64,000 nucleotides of DNA from Trichomonas vaginalis G3 (Eukaryota > Parabasalia > Trichomonadida > Trichomonadidae): contig NC_067204.1 of assembly GCF_026262505.1 (NCBI RefSeq), forward strand, positions 20,863,300 to 20,927,299, given 5' to 3'. Under the pieces are notes generated by a model that saw only the letters and a program-made list of their open reading frames with translations, had not been told where the DNA came from and ran no database searches. Each line of letters starts with the position of its first letter. The first letter of the stretch is position 1. Both the position numbers and the translations under genes were made by a program. Below, piece after piece: positions 18,687-28,431 of this stretch.

Positions 18687-18968
18687 ATGACTCAGACAAG
18701 CCCTACGGACAAGACCCAAGGTGTCATAGATGTTGAAGCATTGAAGAAAGAAATTCGTGAGCAAATTTTATCCGAACTGAAGGAACAAAAACCAGAACAA
18801 AAGCCAGAGAGACCAAAGAGAAAACTTAGTGAAAAACAACTAGCTGCATTAGCTGCTGGAAGACAAAAGAACCCACGTTTGCTGGCAAAGAAAGCTAGAG
18901 AAGAAGCTGAAGCAAAAGCTAAAGAAGCTGAAGCAAAAGCTAAAGAAGCTGAAGCAAAGAAAGAGTAA
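18687..18968 (+). CDS. Small highly charged Maverick protein
   Basis: 93 residues, almost entirely K/E/A/Q. A helix EALKKEIREQILSELKEQ is followed by KPERPKRKLSEKQLAALAAG and a tandem AEAKAKE tail. Composition suggests a long alpha-helix or disordered nucleic-acid-binding protein. No family recognised. Confidence 0.65.
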   Translation: MTQTSPTDKTQGVIDVEALKKEIREQILSELKEQKPEQKPERPKRKLSEKQLAALAAGRQKNPRLLAKKAREEAEAKAKEAEAKAKEAEAKKE

Positions 18969-18992
18969 ATGGTTTATTTTTATCCGAATTAA

Positions 18993-19850
18993 ATGTATAG
19001 ACAAATACCTTTAACTGTTGCGTTCAGTAGTGAAAACCCTGACGTCAAAATAAAGGGGAACAGAGTAACGTTTAAGTTTCCAACAGACTGGATTGTGAAC
19101 ATAAATGAAGAGAAGTACATTGGCATAACATCTATGTATATAACACGTGCTTTCAGAAAGGTTGACTTTATACTTCAAGTCGAGATAGAAAATGACGAAC
19201 AGTCTTTAAGCGCCCAAAACATTCACATATACAAATACTTTAAAGACGATACAACATTGCTACAATGTATGATTTCATTTAATGAGATGTTCGAGAAAAA
19301 GTTCAACATTGAAGTACAAACTTTACAGCCTTTACGTGAGTTTCTTGCACAACTGAAGGAAGAAGGTAGTCAGCCACAACTTATAGACTTTCATTATGAA
19401 TTTAATGAAAATGAAGATGGAACTCATGACTGTCAATTCATTGTATTCTCACCATTCAATGAAGTCGCTAAAGAGAAAGAAAATCCATTACGTATAAGGT
19501 TTCAAATCTCTGAACCCAATGAAGATTTCAAGAATGTTTTCAATTATAATGCAATGCTTCCGAGGAAAAATGAATTTTCAAAGATTGTAACACCTGGCAT
19601 TTGGGATAGAAAGCAAGCAATACTTTACTCTAATATAGCCAAAGGCGTTGAAAATGAGTTCATTGGTCATACAAGAACTACACCACTGCCAAATCCTAAA
19701 TACTATAAATTAACTGGCTTCAATCGTGAGTTTTGGATAGACATGTACTCCACTCATGACCATAAATGTCCAGTGTTCTTGCCTCCAGATGGGAAGGACT
19801 GTCTCTACATTGAAGCACAACTCTTAAACTCTACCATCGCAGTATTGTAA
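18993..19850 (+). CDS. Maverick virion-associated candidate A (paralogue of 34438-35319)
   Basis: 285 residues from ATG 18993, preceded by the ATTTTTATCCGAA motif. The start resembles a structural protein: FSSENPDVKIKGNRVTFKFP, WIVNINEEKYIGITSMYITR. The C-terminus CPVFLPPDGKDCLYIEAQLL matches VVLPKDGKDGLIIEMIL at the end of the protein at 34438-35319, and both are similar in length, so I treat them as paralogues. Polintons encode a minor (penton-type) capsid protein of about this size; that is a plausible identity but not shown. Confidence 0.65.
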   Translation: MYRQIPLTVAFSSENPDVKIKGNRVTFKFPTDWIVNINEEKYIGITSMYITRAFRKVDFILQVEIENDEQSLSAQNIHIYKYFKDDTTLLQCMISFNEMFEKKFNIEVQTLQPLREFLAQLKEEGSQPQLIDFHYEFNENEDGTHDCQFIVFSPFNEVAKEKENPLRIRFQISEPNEDFKNVFNYNAMLPRKNEFSKIVTPGIWDRKQAILYSNIAKGVENEFIGHTRTTPLPNPKYYKLTGFNREFWIDMYSTHDHKCPVFLPPDGKDCLYIEAQLLNSTIAVL

Positions 19851-19910
19851 AATCTACGCTAGCTTTATTTTTATCACGAATGACCTCATTGCTGACAAAA
19901 ATAAATGACC

Positions 19911-22900
19911 TCAGAACTTCAACTTACGAATAAAGCTTGTTTTAGTCGTTATTGAGAAGTTAAACTTTTCAGCAAAGCAAGGACTAGCAGACTTACATAA
20001 GTCAAATCCAATCTCTTGACCATCATGAAGTGCTTTGTAAAGTTTCATTAAACTGAACTCAGAGTCTTTGTCATATGTTCCAACAGGTATGTGAATGTTC
20101 TTATCTTCATTGTAATAGCATTGTATAGCTTCAGGAAACATTTCATTAGCGGTTAAAGCAATAACATCTTGCTTCACGCCTTTCATTCTGCAGTGAAATG
20201 CAACTTCATTTAAATCGTTAGTGAGTAAGTCTATGTAAGTCTTCTTTCCACAAAATATTGACTTGTATGCTAAACTTTGTTTTCCAGGTGTTATTTCTGC
20301 GAAGTCAGAATGAAATTGACCAAGGTTCTTTCCTATAAGTTCGCGACCGTATCTCTTCTTAAACTCTGCTGCAAGCTTTGGGATGTCTTCATTGAAAATA
20401 TGCATGCTATCACAGTCCTGGTAAAATATTTGAAGACCCATATCTTCAGCAGTACAGAATACTTCACACATTATTCTCTTCGACATAGACAGAATGTTAA
20501 CACCAAGTGGACAGAAGTTAAAGTGTCTGCAAATGCTTTTCGTTAGCTTGAAAATAGTTTTATCTGAACCATCCAAACCTTCGAACTTCACTATATGGTT
20601 GTAATTTCTTATAGCATATCTTATAGCATCTTTGTCATCTACTATGGTTATTTTTGACTCAATAGGAGATAGAATAGTTTTGCCATAAATGCTGTTCAGA
20701 ATGAGTTTTATAATTTCTTGTAAGGGGTTTTCTTCTTTCTTATACTTTAACCTTAACTCAAACAACTTCTTTACTTCATCTCTTATTCTCATATCTCTGT
20801 TTCCATCGTAATAGTATCCTTGCAACACTTCACATTTGACACCTTGATATTTTATGAGGTCTTGTAATGTTATATGGTCAACATGCATGAGACAGCAAGT
20901 GTTTGAACTTCTTGGAACGTTAAGTTCTGGATTTAGTTCAGGGTCGCAAACTATTAAATGAAAGTGTCTATGTATTCCAATCTCTGTTATCTTAATGAGA
21001 ACAAAGAAGCCAGACATAAACTTTTCACCAATGGGTTCCTTTTGGTCGTCGTTGAATAAATGTCTCATGAGATACTCTGTGCTTAACATCTCATCCTTCA
21101 ATACTTTTGGAATTCCTTCTAAAGTATAAAGTCTTGCTATAGCGGATGGATATAATGAAACAGCGTCGAAGTCAGCAATGAGTTTCTTTTCGCTCTTTTG
21201 TTTCATGTTATCTGACAACATACATCTTCCACCTTGAATGCATCTCGAAATAAACTCTCTGGTTTATTTGAGAGGTCATAAAGATTTCCATTCGGGAAGT
21301 ATACTCTGTTCTCAAACAATTTGTTAGCAATAGAACAAATACTACGTAGTCATAAACGTTTAAATAAACTCTTTCAATAAGTCATTGCGGAACTTTAAAA
21401 ACCTTCTCTTAAAATTCTTACATCTTGTTTGCAGTAAAACGTGCTATATTTTTTAAGTCGAAGTGGTTCATCTATTCTGCAACCTTTGATGGAATCTATG
21501 TTCTTCATAAATGTATCTGCATCATGGATAACTTACATGCTTCAGAAATGACACCAGTTCTGTTGTCATTTGCTAACAAAGTACTGCTGTAGTAGTTATA
21601 TGGAAATACTTCTTTCGGTCCTGTTTGTAAGTTAAACATAGCAGGAAATAGTTTAAGCTTCTTATTTATAACACTGTAAGAGTCTTTTATAATAATTGCC
21701 CGTCCTTTATATAAACCAGTTATTTGCATTGTTCGTGAACCTTTAATGATGGGAGTTCCTTTCACTTCTGTCATGTGTCTTAAGATGAAGTTTATGTCAT
21801 AACTGAGGTTTGGAAATATATTAAACTCTTGTCAGGAAGTCTTTCCAAAAATTCTGTTGCACAGTTTTGACCCCAAATGCTTTCACTCACTGAACCATCT
21901 TCACTGTCATAACAGATGTTAAAAGCTTTATGAAAGCCATCCGTACTACACTCAAAGTCAGCAAAGAAAACGTGCTCAGGAATGAATTTACATTTAGCTT
22001 TATTTACTTCTTTTGACTCTGCTTTCTTCTTCAGTTGTACACAATACTTTGGAGCATATGTCAAATCTTTAAATGGTGCAAGGTTCTGTTTATATAAGTC
22101 AGTAGTATATGTGAAAAGTTCTCCATAAGAAATAGGTTCGAAATATTTGCACTCCCACAATGTTTTCATAACATCCCATAACGGTGTTGTTCTATCATAA
22201 CGAACTACATATTTATCTTCTCTCTTTGTATAAATCTTCATCTGTTTCTCAATGTTCATTCCACCACAAGCTTTGAGAATTTCTATATAGTTTCGAATGA
22301 AATATGTTGTCATTGGAAGTCTTTCATTTAGCATGTAGTGGTCTTCAACAAGAAGTAAGTCAATAGTTCTAACAGTTTCGCATTCTTTTGGTATATATCT
22401 CTTTATTTCATTATGTCTTGAGTCATTGAAATAACCAATGGTAACATTAAATGCTATACCTGTTGCGTCAGAAATTTCTTGTACTTTACTTTGAGGAAAG
22501 TCTCTAACACGAATGACTTCTCTCATGTGGTCAATAGTTTCTTCATTTACTCCAGCCTGAATGCAAGCATAAACGAAACAATTGTCCTCTGTCATAAGTG
22601 TTGCAGTTCTTTTGTTCAGTTCATTGAAGATTTGGTAGCGTTCAAGATTTATAGGTAATGTGCAAAGATACTTCCAGAACTGACCGCTTCTCTTCTTATA
22701 AAACTTCTTTTCACCATTATCTTTCCAAAAGCTTTCTATAAGTGCTGGGTTTCCTGTTTGCTTAAGAGCTTCCAAAATGGCTTTCTGGTCATTTGTCAGT
22801 GTGCTTTCATCTCTATATGGTCTCTTTTTTGGTTTGCCTTTCTTTACATCTGACATCGTTAAGCCTTCATATTCTGTTAAATCATACATCTTTATTTCAG

Positions 22901-23746
22901 TAAGATTCTTTATGTTTGTCAAGAAGAAGTCATAGTGCATTTCAACAATACCTGCAGCATTTGCTTCTATCTCTGATATAAAGTTCTCCTTCAAGAGCTG
23001 ATGTAGTAATGTTCCAATATTATTGAGGTTTAACGTAGAACATTCATACTTTCCACCAAGTTTATAACATACCATCCATCTCTGTTGGAGTTTATTTTAA
23101 TTTTCTCTAAGAGTCTCATGAAAACCTTACCGAAATGTTTGTGTAAGTAGTCTCTGTTTGGTTCATCTAAAGCTTCGATGTTAAAGTCAATGAGTCTATT
23201 GCCTGACTTCACATTTCTCTTCCTATTCTCTTCATCTTTCTTTAACCATCTCTCACCTTCTTTTGGTTTGTCGTCAATGGAACGAATGACATCGTTAGCT
23301 TTGCGAACTTGTTCTATAGCACTTTTAAACATCTCTCTTCTCTGTTGTTTCAGTGTGTCGTCTCTCTTTTCGTGTTTCACCAACGTTTGCATTTGTTATG
23401 TCAAACATCTCTTGACGAACATCATGTGAAAGAGCTTTACGAGTATGACCAACGTTTGCATTTGTTATGTCAAACATTTCTCTTCTTACTTCATGAGGTA
23501 CTGAACGTCTATGATATAAGTCAATAGCAATGTCATTTAAAGGAAATGCTCTTGCATGGACTTCGTCCTCGCCGCGTTGCGGCTTTATGAACTCATGAAT
23601 TCTATCATAACTTATTGCACCATTATAGTCTTTGAAGTCAGCGAGTGCTTTTTTGTTTGTGCGTAATGTTTTGCAACATCTATATTAGCTTCTGTAAGAA
23701 GTTGTTTTATTTCCGAGTGTTCTAACTTAGACAACTTCCGATACAT
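19911..23746 (-). pseudogene. Maverick protein-primed family-B DNA polymerase, broken
   Basis: A fossil polymerase region covering about 3.8 kb of minus-strand coding sequence. Recognisable parts are an exonuclease-type DFE segment (HVFFADFECS), polymerase motif A (DFDAVSLYPSAI), motif B (LILNSIYGKT) and motif C (YQDCDSMHI), with the long N-terminal region usual for Polinton enzymes. The frame is interrupted several times, so no full-length enzyme can be made from this copy. In the family it replicates the element using a terminal protein as primer. Confidence 0.88.
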
Positions 23747-23836
23747 CTTTAGTAGGAAATAAAAAAAATATTTTTGAAAAAATTAGATTAGATTTTTTTA
23801 AGTTATTTTTCAAAATAATTTAATATTTTTATTTTA

Positions 23837-24310
23837 ATGAAACACATGCAAGATTGCAAGTTCTTTTCATACAATGCTCTCGCTACTGCCATCAAGAATG
23901 AGTTCAATAATGCTTCAAACGTTAATGTTATCTTTAACAAGAAGTTTGTGAAAGAATCTAAGTTTGGTCAGTATGTCAGACCATTAGCTATCGTCATTGA
24001 CCGCAAACGTTATACTTCACAAGAGTTAGCAGTAGTTTTGAAACAAAAGGGTTTCTTCGTGAATGTCAAAGATACTCATTATACTGTCATAAAGAACTCC
24101 AACATTGACTTCTTCAGTATTGCTATGAATCTTTCCGAACAGAAAGAATATAAGAAGGGTGAAACATCTGTGAAATATTATCCTTCATCTCTGAAGACAA
24201 TAACGAACAAAGATGTTATACAAAAGTTCTTACCAAAGGTTGAAGAAGCTTCTATTGACATTGACGAAGGAAGTGAAATGGTTGAAGAAATTGACCCTGA
24301 AGTTATTTAA
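23837..24310 (+). CDS. Maverick protein of unknown function
   Basis: 157 residues, MKHMQDCKFFSYNALATAIK onward. It is basic in the first two thirds, with an acidic C-terminus (EEASIDIDEGSEMVEEID). Upstream is the TATTTTTATTTTA leader typical of this element. Divergent from the polymerase. I do not recognise it; a DNA-binding role would suit its charge but is not supported by any motif. Confidence 0.6.
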   Translation: MKHMQDCKFFSYNALATAIKNEFNNASNVNVIFNKKFVKESKFGQYVRPLAIVIDRKRYTSQELAVVLKQKGFFVNVKDTHYTVIKNSNIDFFSIAMNLSEQKEYKKGETSVKYYPSSLKTITNKDVIQKFLPKVEEASIDIDEGSEMVEEIDPEVI

Positions 24311-24429
24311 GCAAAAATATATTTTTGGTGAAGAGGTGAGATTTCACCTGTTTTTTCACCTCATTCTCTCTTCGTTAATGTTGTCGTGACTTCTTCGTTA
24401 ATGTTGTCGTGACTTCATTCTTCCTCTTT

Positions 24430-25270
24430 GAAGTTATCGAAATATTCTGTTATTTTTTCCTTCAGTAATGTAAGTCTTCTTTGAATGTAAGTATTGTGCA
24501 ACCTTTGATGTCATAGTGTGTTTGAGGAAGAGTATTTTTGACAATTTCTTTATTTGCTCATTCGGTGTCATTGAAATCGGTAAGTTTTCACGATAGAACC
24601 AGTTTCTGTCAGATTTTAAATTTAGCAAGGTCGTAAAAGCTTTTGTTGTTTCTTCTGACTAAATGCAACATAACCATATCTCTGTCTTCTTCATTCTCCA
24701 ACTCTTCAGTATAAATCATATACTTATAGTTCTTTTCCTTTCCTTTTGGTACTGAACGTGGTATTCTTTTCTGAATGCTTTTGTCTTTGGATTCAATGAC
24801 TTCATCTTTTGCTTGAAGTTTCTTTTCCATCTGTTCGCGTTCTTGTCTGTGAATTTCGTCAAGAAGTTTACAAACATACCAAGCATAACGAGGTGAAGCC
24901 CACATTGCTACAACATTTACGAGAAGTCTATGAACATAATATCCTCTCAAACCGTTTGGCAATTTTTCACGATTTTCATAGAGTTTTGGCGACTGGGTTT
25001 TTTACCTACTCGCTGTTCTTCACTGTTTTCAGAAAAAAGTATGTCTCGCTGTGCTTCATTTAATAGTTCAATAGTGCTTTGGTTCCTAAACCAGTCTTTA
25101 GGAAGTTTAGTATCTGGAGCATAACATGCTGTCAAAATACTTTGCATTTGGTACATGTCGTCTTTGACAGAACGAATGAGACGTAACTGTTTGTTATACT
25201 GTATGTATTCGTATTCTTCATTTATGGCTTCATGAACGATAGCAGTTGTTGTGTTCTCTAATGTTGACAT
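24430..25270 (-). pseudogene. Maverick KilA-N/Bro-like protein region, broken
   Basis: Minus-strand coding from ATG 25270 (MSTLENTTT) downward. The KilA-N DNA-binding domain is recognisable from LPKDWFRNQSTIELLNEAQR and LRGYYVHRLLVNVVAMWASP, followed by a coiled-coil segment (EREQMEKKLQAKDEVIESK). KilA-N proteins are common in large DNA viruses and mobile elements. The region is interrupted. The leader ACTGTCTTTACATACA-like sequence is shared with the next two minus-strand genes. Confidence 0.72.
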
Positions 25271-25358
25271 ATCTGTCTTTACATACAGGATAAAAAAATA
25301 AATAAAAATAAAACTAGCGTTATTTTCTGACTTTCACAAAAGACCAAAAATAAACGCT

Positions 25359-25970
25359 TTACATGTATTTTTCAGCAACTTCGTCAAATAATTTTATAGC
25401 TTTATCTATCTCATCTACTTCAAACGTTTCTTTACCTTTCGTGGGAGCACCATACATTTTCTCAAAAACTTCAAGCAGTTCTGTTTCTGCGGCTCTCATA
25501 TCGTTAACGAACACAACCTTAACTCTATTGACTATACTGTCATATCTTTGAGTTATATTATATGTTCTTCCTATCTTATATCTTTTTGTATTGAAGTCCT
25601 TCGGTTTCTGAACGATGTAAAGTAAGCCTTCACTGCAACGTTCCGTATCGAATGAACCATATGTTATGAAGTTATATCCAACAACTGGGTCAATCCATAA
25701 CAAAACTATTGGTATAAGACTTTTGTCGATGAGATATGCTGTAGTTCCACAGAATCTTACCGATATCATAAGCTCAGGATTTCTTGTCAAAATTTTCTGA
25801 GTTGAAGCATTTCTAACCCAGTGGTTTGTTTTCTTTTCAGATGGAGATATAATGTCTGACAAAGAATATTTGTTGTATTTCTTTGAGTATCTTACGTTTA
25901 AATCACCTATTCTAACCACTTTGGTGTCATTGTCTATCTTTCTAACTGTTTCAAACTCAATGTTTGACAT
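25359..25970 (-). CDS. Maverick KilA-N-like plus GIY-YIG (T5orf172-type) protein
   Basis: 203 residues from ATG 25970 (MSNIEFETVR). The N-terminal half reads like KilA-N/Bro-N: VRIGDLNVRYSKKYNKYSLS, HWVRNASTQKIL, then IPIVLLWIDPVVGYNF. The C-terminal half is GIY-YIG/T5orf172-like: LLYIVQKPKDFNTKRYKIGR, then TYNITQRYDS, VVFVNDMRAAETELLEVFEK and GKETFEVDE. KIGRT and the following Arg fit the nuclease core. Such fusions (Bro-like proteins) occur in nucleocytoplasmic viruses and virophages. Probably a DNA-binding nuclease acting on element DNA. Confidence 0.75.
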   Translation of the reverse strand: MSNIEFETVRKIDNDTKVVRIGDLNVRYSKKYNKYSLSDIISPSEKKTNHWVRNASTQKILTRNPELMISVRFCGTTAYLIDKSLIPIVLLWIDPVVGYNFITYGSFDTERCSEGLLYIVQKPKDFNTKRYKIGRTYNITQRYDSIVNRVKVVFVNDMRAAETELLEVFEKMYGAPTKGKETFEVDEIDKAIKLFDEVAEKYM

Positions 25971-26050
25971 TACTGTCTTTACATACAAGATAAAAAAATT
26001 TCTTAGAAAAATTAGCGTTATTTTTCTAACTAATGAAATTCATGAAATTT
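25968..26050. repeat. Duplicated 5' leader, copy 1
   Basis: About 80 bp upstream of the gene starting at 25970. It is nearly identical to 27092-27172 upstream of the gene at 27094 (shared core TTAGCGTTATTTTTCTAACT, then AATGAAATTCATGAAA). A shorter version precedes ATG 25270. Confidence 0.75.
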
Positions 26051-26076
26051 GGTCATTTTCAGCAAAAATAATTTTT

Positions 26077-26123
26077 AGGGTAGAAGGTTAGATCTAACCT
26101 CATTTCTACCCTCATTTCTACCC
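26077..26123. repeat. AGATCT-centred Maverick repeat, copy b
   Basis: Same orientation as the copy at 15767. With the inverted copy at 27180-27228 it brackets the single gene 26132-27094. Confidence 0.8.
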
Positions 26124-26131
26124 CAGTTATT

Positions 26132-27094
26132 TTATAAACGTTTCACATGGTAAACGTTATGAATTCGTGAGATTCTAAACTGTTTTGTAGCTTCTATTTC
26201 TTCGCTGAGGATATCAAAAGTTTTAACAATGCCGAAGGTTTCTTTATATTTCTTCTTGACGTCAGATAAAAGGAAATCGTCAGCAGTTGGATAGTTTTTG
26301 TTCAGAAATGACAGCATGTCCATTTTATCTTCTGCTGGCTTTTCTGCTTCTTTCTTTAAGTCTGCATAGTCGTTTCTCATTCTTTCTATCTCTTTGACTG
26401 AGTAGTTATATTTCCTAATTGCTGCCTTACATTTTGAACATTGCGGGTTCATTTTTGCGTTATACATTGAAACATTACCAGCTAGAACAACTAAGGCGTC
26501 AATGGTTTTCTTTAACTCAAAAGCTGCTGGTTTTATCTGTTCATTCCATGCCTTACCTCTTCTATCTTTATCTCTTATCTGCCATACACATTTTGCAACT
26601 AATGAAACAAAGTTGTCGTATGTCTTAAACTCCCCAGATTTATATATGTCAGAGATGTTCTTATATACCATGTCGCAATCTTTGTCCATAACTTTATGGT
26701 TGCAATGATATCCTAGAAACTCATAATTTACCTTTCGTATGAACTTCTTTATTTCTACTGAGTCAGTTGGTTTCACTTCAATTTCATCGAATTCAGGAAT
26801 AGTTAGTTTTTGCTGCTGAATTTCAGGCAATTTGGGTAAATGGTCAATAATGTCCTGCATGTCATAAAGATACTGTTCATTTTCTTCATCTTTCGCACTA
26901 CAGTCTAAATTACTTGTTAAAAGTTCTTGCTTTATCTTCTGGATTTCTGTTTCAAAAGTATATGAATAAGGAATAAAGCTTTTCATCTCTACTAACATAG
27001 ATGTTGGATTCATGACTAGCGAGTTTGGTGAAGTTGTGGACAGAGTCCCGCCGTTCGCGGCTTGAATTGTTGTTGTGTTCTCTGATGTTGACAT
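26132..27094 (-). CDS. Maverick protein of unknown function, bracketed by inverted repeats
   Basis: 320 residues from ATG 27094 (MSTSENTTTIQAANGG). It shares its first residues and leader with the KilA-N protein starting at 25270. The body is helical and includes two Cys pairs suggestive of metal binding (YHCNHKVMDKDC; MNPQCSKCKAAI). The C-terminal FLNKNYPTADDFLLSDVKKK segment could be a small winged helix. It is enclosed by two inverted AGATCT-type repeats, so gene and flanks may move or be copied as a module. Confidence 0.68.
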   Translation of the reverse strand: MSTSENTTTIQAANGGTLSTTSPNSLVMNPTSMLVEMKSFIPYSYTFETEIQKIKQELLTSNLDCSAKDEENEQYLYDMQDIIDHLPKLPEIQQQKLTIPEFDEIEVKPTDSVEIKKFIRKVNYEFLGYHCNHKVMDKDCDMVYKNISDIYKSGEFKTYDNFVSLVAKCVWQIRDKDRRGKAWNEQIKPAAFELKKTIDALVVLAGNVSMYNAKMNPQCSKCKAAIRKYNYSVKEIERMRNDYADLKKEAEKPAEDKMDMLSFLNKNYPTADDFLLSDVKKKYKETFGIVKTFDILSEEIEATKQFRISRIHNVYHVKRL

Positions 27095-27179
27095 TACTGT
27101 CTTTACATACAAAATAAAAAAATTTGTTAGAAAAAAATTAGCGTTATTTTTCTAACTAATGAAATTCATGAAAATTCAT

Positions 27180-27228
27180 GAGGGTAGAAATGAGGGTAGA
27201 AATGAGGGTAGATCTAACCTTCTACCCT
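27180..27228. repeat. AGATCT-centred Maverick repeat, copy c (inverted)
   Basis: TAGAAATGAGGG units, then TAGATCTAACCTTCTACCCT; opposite orientation to copies a and b. Confidence 0.8.
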
Positions 27229-27329
27229 AAACATTATTTTTGGTGTAAATTTATGACAAAAATAAATGGTACCATTAATGATATCATGACTGTTCTCATT
27301 CATGTCTGATTTACATCTAATGAAAAAGT

Positions 27330-28414
27330 TTAGAAGAATTTTCTTATTCTTTCTGGCATATTTTTGTCTTTCCAGTACTCCCGCTCTAATGGTCCCAGAT
27401 GAGTTGGTTTAGATTCTCTCAAGTTCTTAGATGTTATAACATCTTCAACGCCTCCTTCATATCTTACTTTATAAGTGTCATCGTTTATGTTGTAGTCAAG
27501 TATTTCAATAACCACTCCTCGCTTTGCTTCGTCAATGGTTTCAGCAAGTTTGCCATTACTACTTTCGACTAATTTATGACGAGGGTAAAATGCTATGGAG
27601 TCGTCAGCAGCTTTTATAAGATATCCATTACCTTGCGTAGAGTCTACGATATAATAATTTCGACTTAACCTTAAACGTTTCTTTGTCAACGGTTTGTCGT
27701 CAAGAACTACACGAACTTTTGTACCAGGAATGAGAGTAAATTGTGTTGAATTTCTGATATTTTGTGTTTGGCTTCGTTTCTTTTGTATATACTTTTCTTC
27801 TTGTTGTTGTGTCATTGAATTTGGTGTATGTCCTGTTGTAGAATGTGTTGAGGAATTGTAAACTTCGATGAAATGTTTCATTGTTTCTTCGGTAAAGTCT
27901 CGCTCTTGATTTAAATCTCTGAGAGTCCTTATGAAGCGGTTAATGATACCGAGTATGTTATGGTTATGGTCTTCAGTAGTGTAGTGAGTTATGTTATGCT
28001 TAATGAGAAATTCTGTGATTTCGTTGCTGAGGTATGCACTGTCTTGGTCTGATGTTAAAGTACTTGGGTTATGTTCTGCTACAAACTTTTGTAAAACTCT
28101 TAACACTTCACGAGTTCCTTTATTTTTCATTGGATATGCATATGCTTTACGAGTGTTAACATTTATGAAGATGAGGAATGGTTTATGTCTCCTTTTCTGC
28201 TTTGAATGAGAGTGTCAAATTGGTATGCGTCAGGAGTGTTGGAGTAAATTGGTAAAAAGTAGTCGTAAGGGTTTATTTTTGTTTGATGTACAACATTTTT
28301 GTCAAAGAACCTTTTCACTTCAGCTCTGTTAGTAAATCCCCAACTCTTTGCAGCTTCATTGAATTTCTTAAATGACCTCCATGGATGTTGTTCGAATACT
28401 TCTTTCAAGCTCAT
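27330..28414 (-). pseudogene. Maverick rve-family integrase, broken
   Basis: Fossil integrase region on the minus strand beginning near ATG 28414 (MSLKEVFEQHPW). Family features include the catalytic-core segment LTSDQDSAYLSNEITEFLIK, a GIINRF-type block before the core's end, and a C-terminal chromodomain-like stretch (VVIEILDYNINDDTYKVRYE). In Polintons this enzyme inserts the element and makes short target duplications. Not intact here. Confidence 0.85.
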
Positions 28415-28431
28415 TTATGTAAAGTTAAAGA

